34,478 nucleotides of DNA, taken from contig JBOZIK010000001.1 of the NCBI GenBank assembly GCA_051453625.1, positions 142,574,953 through 142,609,430 on the forward strand, in the 5' to 3' direction. Below are positions 11,036-22,398 of the stretch, in pieces. The stretch is from Welwitschia mirabilis (lineage: Eukaryota; Gnetophyta; Gnetopsida; Welwitschiales). Position 1 is the first letter of the stretch; every line of letters begins with the position of its first letter. A program made the position numbers and the translations under genes. The notes beneath the pieces are model-generated. The model saw only the letters and a list, made by a program, of their open reading frames with translations, did not search any database and was not told the DNA's origin.

Positions 11036-12284
11036 ATTGAACTATGATTGTATCTATCATTAATATATGATAATTCACAATATTTCCTTAGGGATACACA
11101 TCTTGTGTGACTAAAGCCAACTTTTATCAAAAGTACTAGGACTTTTATTTATAGTATAGTCCCAGTTTCATTCTTTCTTAGAGATAGATGACAAAACATA
11201 TAAGTATAACAAGCATAAAAGTAGAGAGTAGTAGAGAGTGAAATAATATTAGAGATCTTGGAATGGGATATAACATTTATAATAACATAATAAGTCTTTG
11301 GAAAAGCATTTTGCACTAGAAATGAAAACATGTAGCTTTACTTGCAGCTCTTTCACAATGATATAATCCATTATAACCATGAGTATTTCATTACTTCATG
11401 CCCAAGCACAATGGTTTAATATCATCCATCATAGACATGAGGGTGATATAATCAAGCCACTTAGCCTTTATAGCAAGAATAAATAAGCATGAAAAGTAGG
11501 AGTCTCCCAAGATCCATCAAATAAAAATTAAAGTTATGCAAGGTAGAATATAAAGAAAAATCACCAAATTACATCTTAAAGTAAAATCATGATTTTGCCA
11601 ATCCTAAGTATAACAAGTATCACATTTAAAACTTCTTATCAAAGTAATGCACTAAGAACATGTAATAATATATTATTAGAATAAGTAAAGCATACAATAT
11701 GGAAATGTACTCATGGTAAACCAAGAAGTATCATGATATCTTGATAGCAATCCCATCCCTATGGGAGGCTTAAAAAGAACTCATGAATAAATCTATAATC
11801 TCCTTAAAATATTACAATAAAAGTTACTTCCTTTAAATAAAGTATGAAAGGGTATTTATAAACCTAAATTAGGGTTTTTAAGGCCTAATAAAAAATTACA
11901 AAGAATTCTAACCCAGATTGAGGGGTTCTTCTTAGAAAATATTCCTTGTTAATATTTTGTTTATAAAAATAATGGAAATGAATTTATTACCTCATAAGAA
12001 CTCAAAAACATAAGAATGATACTATTTTAATTCAAGAAATTAGTGCCATCATGCCTATGACTAGCACTACTACCAATTATGCTTAACACAATTGCATCTC
12101 CTACCATGATGCTCCTGATGTTACATTCATCCTACAAAATGATAATGTTTTAGATGTTTTATAGTAAAATAGGATTTTCATGGTATTAAATAAAAGAAAT
12201 ACATACAAACACTATGATGATCAATTAAATTTTCTAATAAGGCCTTAATTCCTTAATATAAATGTTAATTTTTAAGTGTTATCA
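11036..12284 (-). mobile_element. Left (3') LTR of nested Ty3/gypsy element
   Basis: This 1249 bp block aligns along its whole length with 25083-26330 in the same orientation. Shared strings include TTCTTTCTTAGAGATAGATG near the left end, CAAGCATAAAAGTAGAGAGT, and GGTTCTTCTTAGAAAATATT. It starts TGATAGTG and ends GTTATCA, so the ends form the short inverted repeat TGAT...ATCA. The two copies differ at roughly one base in four or five by eye, with many small indels, so the insertion is old. The flanking reading frame is copia reverse transcriptase on both sides. TATAC (11028-11032) and CATAC (26331-26335) are the candidate target duplication. The left copy has three extra bases between it and the LTR. 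Confidence 0.9.
11853..11862 (-). promoter_or_regulatory. TATA box of the gypsy LTR
   Basis: The minus strand reads GGTTTATAAATACCC, a good plant TATA box about 420 bp from the U3 end of the LTR. The aligned site in the right LTR (about 25857-25866) is degraded to CCTATAAGTATCC. Confidence 0.55.
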
Positions 12285-12307
12285 TATTCTCCAACCTACC
12301 TTTTTCT
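12285..12307 (-). other. Polypurine tract of the gypsy element
   Basis: Directly inside the left LTR the minus strand is purine-rich, reading AGAAAAAGGTAGGTTGGAGA and then ATA before the LTR start TGATAAC. This is the expected place for the plus-strand primer of a minus-oriented element. The interrupting T residues make it imperfect. Confidence 0.5.
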
Positions 12308-12787
12308 AGTACCTTACCAAAAACTGTGTTGAAGAATTAGATAACCAATAAAAATTACAAATCACATTAATAAAGCATGAAAAAAGAAAGGATTCTTTAG
12401 GAAACAAGTTGGCTAATATACTCTAAAATTACAGTTTAAGTACAAAATACATCATGAGAATTAAGTACCTTAAGTGGAAATGCCACTCCCTCCAATCAAT
12501 GCTAAACTCTATTTTTGAAAAATAAGGAGACAACACTGGTTAGAAATCCTAGTGGTGCTAACTTTGTTAAATGTTAAGCATTAACCCTTATGTTTCAAAG
12601 CCTGATAACCACATTAAACATGTGAAGTTAAATAATAGTTCATAATAAAATACATTTTTTTAGAAATAAAACTTCACATTGATTTTCTATTAAGCCTAAA
12701 CAAATTACAATAAAACAAGATGCAAGTAAAATGTAGGTATTACAACTAGGAAATGTAGATGAAGAATGGTAAAACAAAAACAGAGAC

Positions 12788-12793
<6 letters not shown>

Positions 12794-12863
<70 letters not shown>
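12794..12863. repeat. GA microsatellite ending in an assembly gap
   Basis: An uninterrupted run of GA dinucleotides of about 70 bp runs straight into 41 N. Open frames reading through it (Arg-Glu or Leu-Ser repeats) are artefacts of the dinucleotide. Confidence 0.97.
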
Positions 12864-12904
12864 NNNNNNNNNNNNNNNNNNNNNNNNNNNNNNNNNNNNN
12901 NNNN
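12864..12904. other. Assembly gap, 41 N
   Basis: Undetermined bases inside the GA microsatellite, so the true repeat length is unknown. Confidence 0.99.
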
Positions 12905-13344
12905 AGTTTTTCATTCATTTATTTTTATTCTTAGATATATATTTTTATTTCTTTGTAATTTTTCTCATCTTTTCTCATAATTTTCCAATCCAAGGCCTTT
13001 GAGATTTGGAAACTTCCTCTAGAAACATATTACTTAAAATAGTAGAGGAATGTTTATGAGTAATAGAAGGAGTAAAAGTAGGTAGAGAGTAAGGGGTATG
13101 AGAGGTTTATCCATAGGATCTTTCCCCTTTCTTCTTATGATGGGTGAAGAGTAAGAAGGAGGAACATGAGAGGTAGAATTCCTTTGTTCTTCTTCTTGAA
13201 TTTTTTGGAGGCCTCTTAGAATCCAATATTAAATATTATACTTTCTAAAGTTGAGTAATCTTTCTAGAAATGATGCTTTTAATAAAGGTTCTATCCCATT
13301 ACTTAAAGTCTAAGATGTGAGATAAGGAATTTAGATTAGGTATA

Positions 13345-13500
13345 AAACTAAGTAAGGAGAATAAATATTACTCTTGTAGCCCATATTATTAGCTATAGTA
13401 GTAAAGAGATATTTATAAGTATCAAAGGATTTTCTCTCTTGGATAATCCTAATCATAATAGGATGATTACTATAGGCATCAGTTACATAAGAAGTGGGTA
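13345..13500 (-). pseudogene. Open-looking stretch in gypsy 3' region, function unknown
   Basis: About 50 minus-strand codons are free of stops here, beginning PTSYVTDAYSNHP and continuing with a mixed composition that looks more protein-like than the surrounding shadow frames. Athila-type elements often carry an extra reading frame 3' of pol, and this position would fit. I do not recognise the protein and cannot exclude chance. Confidence 0.25.
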
Positions 13501-14521
13501 AAATATTTTTAATACTAAACCTTAAAAAAATATAATTTAGTTTTTATGGAGGTATTTGTAAGGTAGGACCCCTTCTATATTAGATGCATAATCAATAATA
13601 AGAGTGGCACAATAATAGCTAAGGAATTTAGTAAGCATGCATCAGAACCTAGTTTTGGATTGGGCTTAAGAAGGATAATGTTTTTTTAAAAATGTTAACT
13701 TAGTTACATTGAATTATATGAAATGATTAGTTATTGTAGTGGAAGAATTTTGATTGTGATTAGGATACTTACCTCTGGGTTACCCATTAGATATACCTTA
13801 GAAGAACTATATGATGATAGCTCACATAAGTAACACAACATCTAATCTTAATGTTACTTAGAAATCTTAATTAGAAAATAAAAAAGAAGTGTGTGAATCA
13901 TGGTTGAGTAGTTGGTTGTACCAATAGATATGTAAGCACATCTATGTATCCTTCTCTAAGAAAACTCACACCACACATACTTCTAAATTGAACCTTATTT
14001 CCATCTCCACCAATATGCGTAAGTGTATGATAGATCTGGGTGGTCCATATTAGTAGGTATGTGCAAAAATGTATGCATGAAATATTGCAAGAGATAATGT
14101 AAGAAATCAATATGCAATTTGATCAAAAAAGAGTATGGTACCAATCAGAATCAGAATAGCACAAAATTATATTACACACATATAAACATATATATGCATA
14201 ATAGCTATATGTAAGAGTATAGGTGGTAGCTAGTCAAGAACTCTCAAGATCATAACATCCATTCCTAATAATGAATTATAATGCATGAATGATAATAATA
14301 CATATGTATTAATATAAATCACATATGGGTACCCAAGTATATACATAGTGAATCCTCAAAGCGGTTATTCAACTGTAATCATCTATTAGTAACCTCATTT
14401 ATCAATCTCAAAAGACCCCTGATATCTCCCTAGTGTCTTGGTATGAGCTAATGGGAAGAAGTATCATAATAGAATATCATTATAGTAAAATCATGTAGAA
14501 ATATGATTAACACATACATAC
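13501..14521. other. Unassigned gypsy internal sequence
   Basis: Apart from a GCCACTCTTATTATTGAT stretch continuing the open-looking region on the minus strand, nothing is recognisable. It is inside the gypsy element by position. Confidence 0.5.
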
Positions 14522-14552
14522 ACAAATGCCATTTTGGTAGGGTACCTTATAG

Positions 14553-14600
<48 letters not shown>

Positions 14601-14766
14601 CAATGCCAAAGAAATAGCTTGTATGCCACTGATTACATTACTAACAAATGCCATTTTGATGGAGTACCTCACAACTTCTCCTTTTATAACATAATATAAA
14701 GAATCTACAAAAATATATAGGTATAATGCCAAAGAAATAGCTTATATGCCACTAATTACATTACTA
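14522..14766. repeat. Tandem duplication of about 122 bp with TA microsatellite
   Basis: Two adjacent copies, 14522-14643 and 14644-14766, share ACAAATGCCATTTTG at the start and AATGCCAAAGAAATAGCTT plus ATTACATTACTA at the end. Copy one carries a TA run at about 14557-14594, where copy two has unrelated AT-rich sequence. A short minisatellite within the 3' part of the gypsy element. Confidence 0.9.
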
Positions 14767-15707
14767 GTCTCAACAAAATTAGCTTAATAGTAATTAAAGA
14801 ATAAATAAATCTAATTAAATACTTAACTATTTCAATGAGGACCATAAAAGTATTAGTAATATTACATCATTTTGTATAGAAGATAAAAAATAATATTTGA
14901 GACATTTAATTCATATGCATGAATATGTGAGAAAATACACTTCAGGATACATACATCAAAAGCATTAAGACATACTAAAAGAAACTAAAATTATTGAAGA
15001 ATATGCTAAACCTTCATCATTATATAATTATATTATGCATAACATGATTGCATTCATTCATAACAACACACAACTTTATGACTAAGGAGTCTTTTAACTA
15101 TTTACTTTGCAATGCTAACATAATAAAAGTAGATCTATACATTAAAATACCTATAATGCTAATAGAATGATAAAAGGAAATTCAATCATATTATGTCCCA
15201 TATACCTATGTATATATTTATTTACCTCTAAGAGCCATAACGAATAGTTAATTTTTTTAACTATGTAAGCCTTCTATTATATTCAAGGTAGCTTTTACTT
15301 TATCATCATGATTTCTATTATCAACATCCCCTAAATCATGTTCACTTTATTCATGTCCTTATTAATCAAAATTGATATTGACACCAAAATCATTTATCCT
15401 AAGGTTAAACCTTCCACATTAAGAGACTAGTATGTATATCAAAAGCTATTAATTGTAATTATCAATTCTCTAGTTTAATAGCTTAAAATATTCCATTACA
15501 TGTAATTATATTTCAATATGTATATCATATATCATCATGGCCTTTATTGCATGCTTTACCATATAAGTTGCATTGATTATTCTTAACTAATTATATTTTA
15601 CTACTACTTATTGGAAATATTCTTATAGCATAACATGAAGAGTATGCAACATAAGGATTAGAATGATAATCATATTACAAAAAGGCATATAATGGTACTA
15701 TTATATG
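14767..15707. other. Unassigned gypsy internal sequence
   Basis: AT-rich and dense in stops on both strands. I saw no domain, repeat pair or RNA. Confidence 0.5.
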
Positions 15708-16339
15708 NNNNNNNNNNNNNNNNNNNNNNNNNNNNNNNNNNNNNNNNNNNNNNNNNNNNNNNNNNNNNNNNNNNNNNNNNNNNNNNNNNNNNNNNNNNNN
15801 NNNNNNNNNNNNNNNNNNNNNNNNNNNNNNNNNNNNNNNNNNNNNNNNNNNNNNNNNNNNNNNNNNNNNNNNNNNNNNNNNNNNNNNNNNNNNNNNNNNN
15901 NNNNNNNNNNNNNNNNNNNNNNNNNNNNNNNNNNNNNNNNNNNNNNNNNNNNNNNNNNNNNNNNNNNNNNNNNNNNNNNNNNNNNNNNNNNNNNNNNNNN
16001 NNNNNNNNNNNNNNNNNNNNNNNNNNNNNNNNNNNNNNNNNNNNNNNNNNNNNNNNNNNNNNNNNNNNNNNNNNNNNNNNNNNNNNNNNNNNNNNNNNNN
16101 NNNNNNNNNNNNNNNNNNNNNNNNNNNNNNNNNNNNNNNNNNNNNNNNNNNNNNNNNNNNNNNNNNNNNNNNNNNNNNNNNNNNNNNNNNNNNNNNNNNN
16201 NNNNNNNNNNNNNNNNNNNNNNNNNNNNNNNNNNNNNNNNNNNNNNNNNNNNNNNNNNNNNNNNNNNNNNNNNNNNNNNNNNNNNNNNNNNNNNNNNNNN
16301 NNNNNNNNNNNNNNNNNNNNNNNNNNNNNNNNNNNNNNN
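15708..16339. other. Assembly gap, 632 N
   Basis: Undetermined bases within the gypsy element. Open frames reported across it have no content. Confidence 0.99.
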
Positions 16340-16655
16340 ATCTCAAACAAAACTATGTTTAAGCATGAACTATTTATCTAGAAATAGACTTGGAAACCTC
16401 TTTTTAAAATTTCATTATTATTTAGAGCTGACTTTTATTTTTCATTTGGATGATGTGAGACCTTAAGCATAACTAAGATTATTTGATTAAGTGATCATGA
16501 TAGTTGTACTTTAAGGGAAAGGTACAAATACTAGAATGTTGGATTTGACATCCTTCTTACTCCCAATACATTTTAAGGTAATAATTAAACATAATTACCC
16601 TTTATAATGTGTATGTAATTTTGCACATATGAGATAACATAACATAACATAACAT
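16340..16655. other. Short unassigned island between two gaps, ending in (AACAT)4
   Basis: About 316 bp with no recognisable domain. It ends with four exact copies of AACAT (16636-16655) that run into the next gap, which suggests an unresolved pentanucleotide array. Confidence 0.7.
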
Positions 16656-17634
16656 NNNNNNNNNNNNNNNNNNNNNNNNNNNNNNNNNNNNNNNNNNNNN
16701 NNNNNNNNNNNNNNNNNNNNNNNNNNNNNNNNNNNNNNNNNNNNNNNNNNNNNNNNNNNNNNNNNNNNNNNNNNNNNNNNNNNNNNNNNNNNNNNNNNNN
16801 NNNNNNNNNNNNNNNNNNNNNNNNNNNNNNNNNNNNNNNNNNNNNNNNNNNNNNNNNNNNNNNNNNNNNNNNNNNNNNNNNNNNNNNNNNNNNNNNNNNN
16901 NNNNNNNNNNNNNNNNNNNNNNNNNNNNNNNNNNNNNNNNNNNNNNNNNNNNNNNNNNNNNNNNNNNNNNNNNNNNNNNNNNNNNNNNNNNNNNNNNNNN
17001 NNNNNNNNNNNNNNNNNNNNNNNNNNNNNNNNNNNNNNNNNNNNNNNNNNNNNNNNNNNNNNNNNNNNNNNNNNNNNNNNNNNNNNNNNNNNNNNNNNNN
17101 NNNNNNNNNNNNNNNNNNNNNNNNNNNNNNNNNNNNNNNNNNNNNNNNNNNNNNNNNNNNNNNNNNNNNNNNNNNNNNNNNNNNNNNNNNNNNNNNNNNN
17201 NNNNNNNNNNNNNNNNNNNNNNNNNNNNNNNNNNNNNNNNNNNNNNNNNNNNNNNNNNNNNNNNNNNNNNNNNNNNNNNNNNNNNNNNNNNNNNNNNNNN
17301 NNNNNNNNNNNNNNNNNNNNNNNNNNNNNNNNNNNNNNNNNNNNNNNNNNNNNNNNNNNNNNNNNNNNNNNNNNNNNNNNNNNNNNNNNNNNNNNNNNNN
17401 NNNNNNNNNNNNNNNNNNNNNNNNNNNNNNNNNNNNNNNNNNNNNNNNNNNNNNNNNNNNNNNNNNNNNNNNNNNNNNNNNNNNNNNNNNNNNNNNNNNN
17501 NNNNNNNNNNNNNNNNNNNNNNNNNNNNNNNNNNNNNNNNNNNNNNNNNNNNNNNNNNNNNNNNNNNNNNNNNNNNNNNNNNNNNNNNNNNNNNNNNNNN
17601 NNNNNNNNNNNNNNNNNNNNNNNNNNNNNNNNNN
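16656..17634. other. Assembly gap, 979 N
   Basis: Undetermined bases within the gypsy element, beginning directly after the AACAT repeats. Confidence 0.99.
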
Positions 17635-20600
17635 TCCTAACTATATGTGCTTATATATATCCAATCTACTTATTTCTATAATTATATCCTTAATACTATA
17701 ATTTCCTTTATATATATCTATTCTATTTTATATAAGATTTCTGTAGTCAAATATTATACTATTATTAATGGGGATTTGATAATCCTAAAATAAATGTTAT
17801 GAATAAAAACCTTTATGAAAATAGAACTTATTTATATTTAAAGCAAACACACAAACAGAGGGAACACAAATCAAAATGGATCTCCTTTATGAAAAAAATG
17901 GTTTACCTTAAGGAATGATAAATAACATGAGGTAAAAGTCCAAATTAAAAAAAAAAAAAAGATAATAAAAATATAGCAAGATCAAATGAAAAACATGTTC
18001 TCAAATATACTTGTGGTTATTTAAGTCTAGTTCCAAGTGAAGGGTTAAAGAGGTATTTTAAGAATAATATTACTAAAAACACTAAGAATTTCTTATTTTT
18101 TAAACATTATTTGCTAACATATATAGAATCTTCTTAATAATTAGTTATTAAGGTAAGCTTTATGTTTTAGAGCAATAAAGTTGCGTTTACTACTAATAGT
18201 AAAAAATGACTTATCAAAGATGAAATTTACAGATGATACTACTAAAGTGATAAATATGAAATAAAGATTTGGAAAAAAACATTATATGGCTTATGTTACA
18301 GTTCAAATGTTATAAAAATACAGTAATGTGAAGGAACAAAACCTAAAAAAATAATTACAAAAGTAGGACTCATAGACTTATAAAATAAATAATAAACAAA
18401 GAAACTAATTAAAATTGAATGAGAAGCTAGAGACATGAACACTTTATATAACTTCTACTCTCCTTCACAAAAAGCCATTAGTCATGATATTAAACAAAAT
18501 CATTAAAACCTTGATTTGAAAAAAAGTCTAAAAACTAGGTGGAAAAAAATGAAAACACCTAATAAATATCCACATTCAGTTTCTTATGATAGAATATAAC
18601 AAACAAGGGCTAAGAAAGAAAGCCCTAAAAAAGATGAAAAATTATTGCAATTATCATATGCCAAGTTATTAAGGAAAGAGTGAGAAGAGTACCATTACAA
18701 TGGAGATTCTTCAAAATTGGTTTTCAGAGAAGTGAAAGAAGTCTAATAGCAAGACAAATTCTTTTAGAATCTTAGGGAACATGTTGTTGCTCTCTATAAT
18801 GAATAGTTTAGTAGATTAAACAATTTAGAGGTATGTTTCTAGACAACCTAGTGCTCAATTATTCCATTTCTATCTTGAGATTCGTCATAAAAATGTAATA
18901 ATTTATTAAAACTTCTAAAGCATACATAGAAAAACCTTTAACAAATAAAGCACTTTCATTGGAACTCTTCCTCATCTTCATGTAATAACACTTAAACCAT
19001 GATTTTTGTAGGTGCTCTATAAAATGCTAATGTTTGAAAAAAACTCCCTAAAGAATTAAATAAGTGGATAACTTATATACTTCATCAAAATAAATGTAAA
19101 AATTTAAACATTAATAATGAATCATCTTTGACTTCAATGTATCATTATTAGATCATCATGCATTCATTGGATCAAGATATGAAACTTTTTATTCCTTTTC
19201 TTAACAATATTAACTAGATCAAAAAGGCTACAAAACCATTTTATAAATAAATACTTTGTGGTTTTGCTCTAAAAAATAAAATCCTTACATGAATTTAACT
19301 AGGTTGCTTTTACCAAATATTTTCCTATTACTTCTTAAAAATAAAAACCTCTTTAGAAGATGTGATGAAGTTTAATGAACACCATTATTTTCTAATGAAG
19401 TAAGCTTTAAATGTGACTGATGGAATAGAGGACAATCACATCAGAGGTTATGGATCTTGCTATGATGGAAAGTCCAAATAGTGCTAAGAAATGCACTTTA
19501 ATGACATGCCATTGATTCTTTACAAAATGGTCTAGTATGAGAAATGCTATCTTTTGTTAACACACCCCCTTACGTCACACATGCCAAAAAAAAAGGCACA
19601 CACACTAGTGTAAAGAGTAATACATTACCTTGGAATGTCATAGAATTAAGGAAAATTATTATGGTGCTTTACTCCTAAATAGATTATACATCATTCAAAT
19701 AAATGACAAAGGAAGAGTGTCGAATAGGGGAATAGATTACCCAAGAATTATCTTCATCATTTGTTGGATTCATATAGAACTTAAAAATAACCTATGAGAA
19801 GGAAAAGGTACAATCATATTTAAGCAAATAGTTTCAATTCCTTACTTGAATCTTGTTAAGATAAAAAGATGTATATAAGACAAGGAATCATGTGAAGATT
19901 TCTTCCTCCAAAAAGGGGCTTATAATTTCACTCATGATGGCCTAAAATAACACAATAAAAGAAAGAAAAAAATAAAAAATAAAAAAAAATAAAAAATAAA
20001 AAATGAAGTAAAAGAATAATAGTCGAACTTCTAGAATAAAACTGATATTACAAATGATCTAAATACCAAGAGGAAACATAGCCATTGCTATAAGAGAAAA
20101 TTAGATGTGGGAAAAGATTAAAAAATGGTGATAATAGTTAGATTATACATTAGTGCTAGTATAGCTTTCAGATACAACTTGAGAAAACTAGAAAAGGATT
20201 ATAGTAGCATTGTGACTGTAGGAAAAATAAGTGCTCAATGTGGTTGATATTGAAATCAAAGGATTCTATAGAAAATGGATAAATAATGGCCATTGGATGA
20301 TAAGTTCTTATGAATAATGTAGATTAAGTTTTCCTTGGATCTAAACATGGATAGAGGGATTAAATCATAGAAAACAAAATGTGTTTATTGATGTGATTTC
20401 ATAGAAGTTAGAATTAAGGAATTATGGCTTAGAGTGGACACTGAAGTAAGTGAAAAAGTAATGCAATCAACTAAATACAATAGAAAATATCATAAAAATA
20501 TGTTCTGAAGAGCTCTAATATTTTTCTTGATATTTCTTAATTTTATTTTTTTATTTTTGTATTCATAGCACATGAAAGGGGTCATTAGCTCATTATCCTA

Positions 20601-21576
20601 ATATAGAAAGTAATCTCATCATCATAAATGCTTAAAAAAAAAAAAAGAAGACATTAAGAAATTTAAAAAATCCATATTTTTAGTTTCGATTCCAAATTAG
20701 ATACCTCTAAATTCATGAAAATCTTAAACAAGAACTTAAACATCCAAAGGATAACTTAAAAAAGCAAAAACTCAGAAAATTTCAATTAAGTTTTAAAAAG
20801 ATAAAAGATATCTTTAAAGACCATTAGTTAGGATTACTAAGTTTCATGAACTCATAAGATGATGGAAGAAGAACATGTAATGTAGGTGATAAGGGATTAT
20901 ATGAAGGTGACTCAAAAGAGTGTAAATGGATAAAATCTAGATTAGGTGGATGGAAATGATTAGGGTTTTCTATGAAAGAAAATCCTTAAACATATGAGGT
21001 TTTTTCATCGTTTAATTCAAGCTTCCTAAGTTTAGAATAGGTAAATTTAATTTAATCTCATTTGATAAAGTCAAGATAAGTTCATAAGATTGGTGTATAC
21101 TCATGTGTAAAGGTAAAAAAGGACTAAAGTCAAAAGAACAAGATAGTTAATTAAGTGATGAATTGAACCTAGGAATTTCATCATTAAAACATAATACACA
21201 TGAATTTAAAAATTCAAGAAGGGTGTGAGGAAAATACTCCTTAAGGCTTCAAAATTCCAAGTCATGAGAGCACCATTCTATTCATTCCTCTTTCTTAGCT
21301 AACAATTCTTGTAAAACTTTGTTCTTTAATGGAGGCATAGATAAAGAAATCAATGAATCAGGAGGGTCATTGTTAATAATAGATCTTATATTATTTAATA
21401 TTTAAGCTTATATCAAAAGAAGAATCATTTCATATGAATTAAAAACCAAAGGAGATGAAAGAGAAAGAATGTTTTTCTCACAATAAGAAGGATCAAGATC
21501 ATGAAGGCTTTAACAAAATCCACTTCTTTCAAATCATTAGGTTTCTTCATAGCACTAAAAATATTTAATTCAATAG
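17635..21576 (-). other. Region where gypsy RT and integrase would be expected; none recognised
   Basis: In an Athila-type element on the minus strand, reverse transcriptase, RNase H and integrase should lie below the protease. I read the minus strand here and found no MDD catalytic motif, integrase zinc finger or DD35E residues. Near 21240-21560 a fairly open frame resumes after the protease (NIFNAMKRPND at its start), which resembles the linker that follows Athila proteases. The rest is stop-dense and A-rich, for example 19961-20006. Either the enzymes decayed beyond visual recognition or the copy lost them. Confidence 0.45.
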
Positions 21577-21978
21577 TTATTTTTTCAAAGGAATTTTATA
21601 ATTGATAAGAGCATTAGAATTACTANNNNNNNNNNNNNNNNNNNNNNNNNNNNNNNNNNNNNNNNNNNNNNNNNNNNNNNNNNNNNNNNNNNNNNNNNNN
21701 NNNNNNNNNNNNNNNNNNNNNNNNNAAGTAATTTTATAATTGATAAGAGCATTAGAATTACTAAGAAATGTTCTTCCTAAGATAATAGGAATGATATGAC
21801 TTTTAGTATTTTCCATATTTAAAACTTTAAAGTCCACTAAAAGTAGCAAGTTTGAACTTGGATAATCACATCTTCTACTATGCTCAAAGGTTCTTTTAAG
21901 AACTATTAGCTAATTGTAAATGAAATTTAGTATCTTTAAGATCTTTTAAACCAAGTTTCTTATAGATACTATAAGGTA
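21577..21978 (-). pseudogene. Ty3/gypsy (Athila-type) aspartic protease remnant
   Basis: The minus strand shows PYSIYKKLGLKDLK near 21934-21978, then VDFKVLNMENTKSH, then IILGRTFLSNSNALINYK at about 21740-21800. This order matches the Athila-lineage retropepsin, which reads roughly LLPYSVYKQLGL ... DFVVLD ... ILGRPFLATANALID. The N-terminal part, where the catalytic Asp-Leu-Gly-Ala would lie, falls in the gap 21979-22398. A stop and a frame change separate the first block from the others. The protease would have cut the Gag-Pol polyprotein. The last segment appears twice around a 100 N gap (33 identical bases), which looks like an assembly artefact. Confidence 0.85.
21626..21725. other. Assembly gap, exactly 100 N, flanked by a duplicated end
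   Basis: The 33 bases at 21593-21625 are repeated exactly at 21731-21763. A 100 N placeholder between identical ends suggests two overlapping contigs that were never merged. Confidence 0.9.
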
Positions 21979-22398
21979 NNNNNNNNNNNNNNNNNNNNNN
22001 NNNNNNNNNNNNNNNNNNNNNNNNNNNNNNNNNNNNNNNNNNNNNNNNNNNNNNNNNNNNNNNNNNNNNNNNNNNNNNNNNNNNNNNNNNNNNNNNNNNN
22101 NNNNNNNNNNNNNNNNNNNNNNNNNNNNNNNNNNNNNNNNNNNNNNNNNNNNNNNNNNNNNNNNNNNNNNNNNNNNNNNNNNNNNNNNNNNNNNNNNNNN
22201 NNNNNNNNNNNNNNNNNNNNNNNNNNNNNNNNNNNNNNNNNNNNNNNNNNNNNNNNNNNNNNNNNNNNNNNNNNNNNNNNNNNNNNNNNNNNNNNNNNNN
22301 NNNNNNNNNNNNNNNNNNNNNNNNNNNNNNNNNNNNNNNNNNNNNNNNNNNNNNNNNNNNNNNNNNNNNNNNNNNNNNNNNNNNNNNNNNNNNNNNNN
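21979..22398. other. Assembly gap, 420 N
   Basis: Undetermined bases between the gag remnant and the protease remnant. It hides the protease active site. Confidence 0.99.

Larger units (their letters stand above)
12308..13344. other. Gypsy 3' internal region without recognisable gene
   Basis: AT-rich sequence between the polypurine tract and the first open-looking stretch, holding a GA microsatellite and a gap. A minus-strand stretch near 13100-13190 is rich in Pro, Ser, Lys and Arg codons but has no recognised domain. Confidence 0.5.

Noticed and set aside
12640-12980. Leu-Ser or Arg-Glu repeat frames
   Set aside because: Translations of a GA microsatellite and of N.
14503-14694. 63-codon frame with a Tyr-Ile repeat
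   Set aside because: Produced by the TA microsatellite within a tandem duplication.
15670-16466. Frames of more than 220 codons
   Set aside because: Almost wholly N. The real sequence contributes only a few codons at each end.
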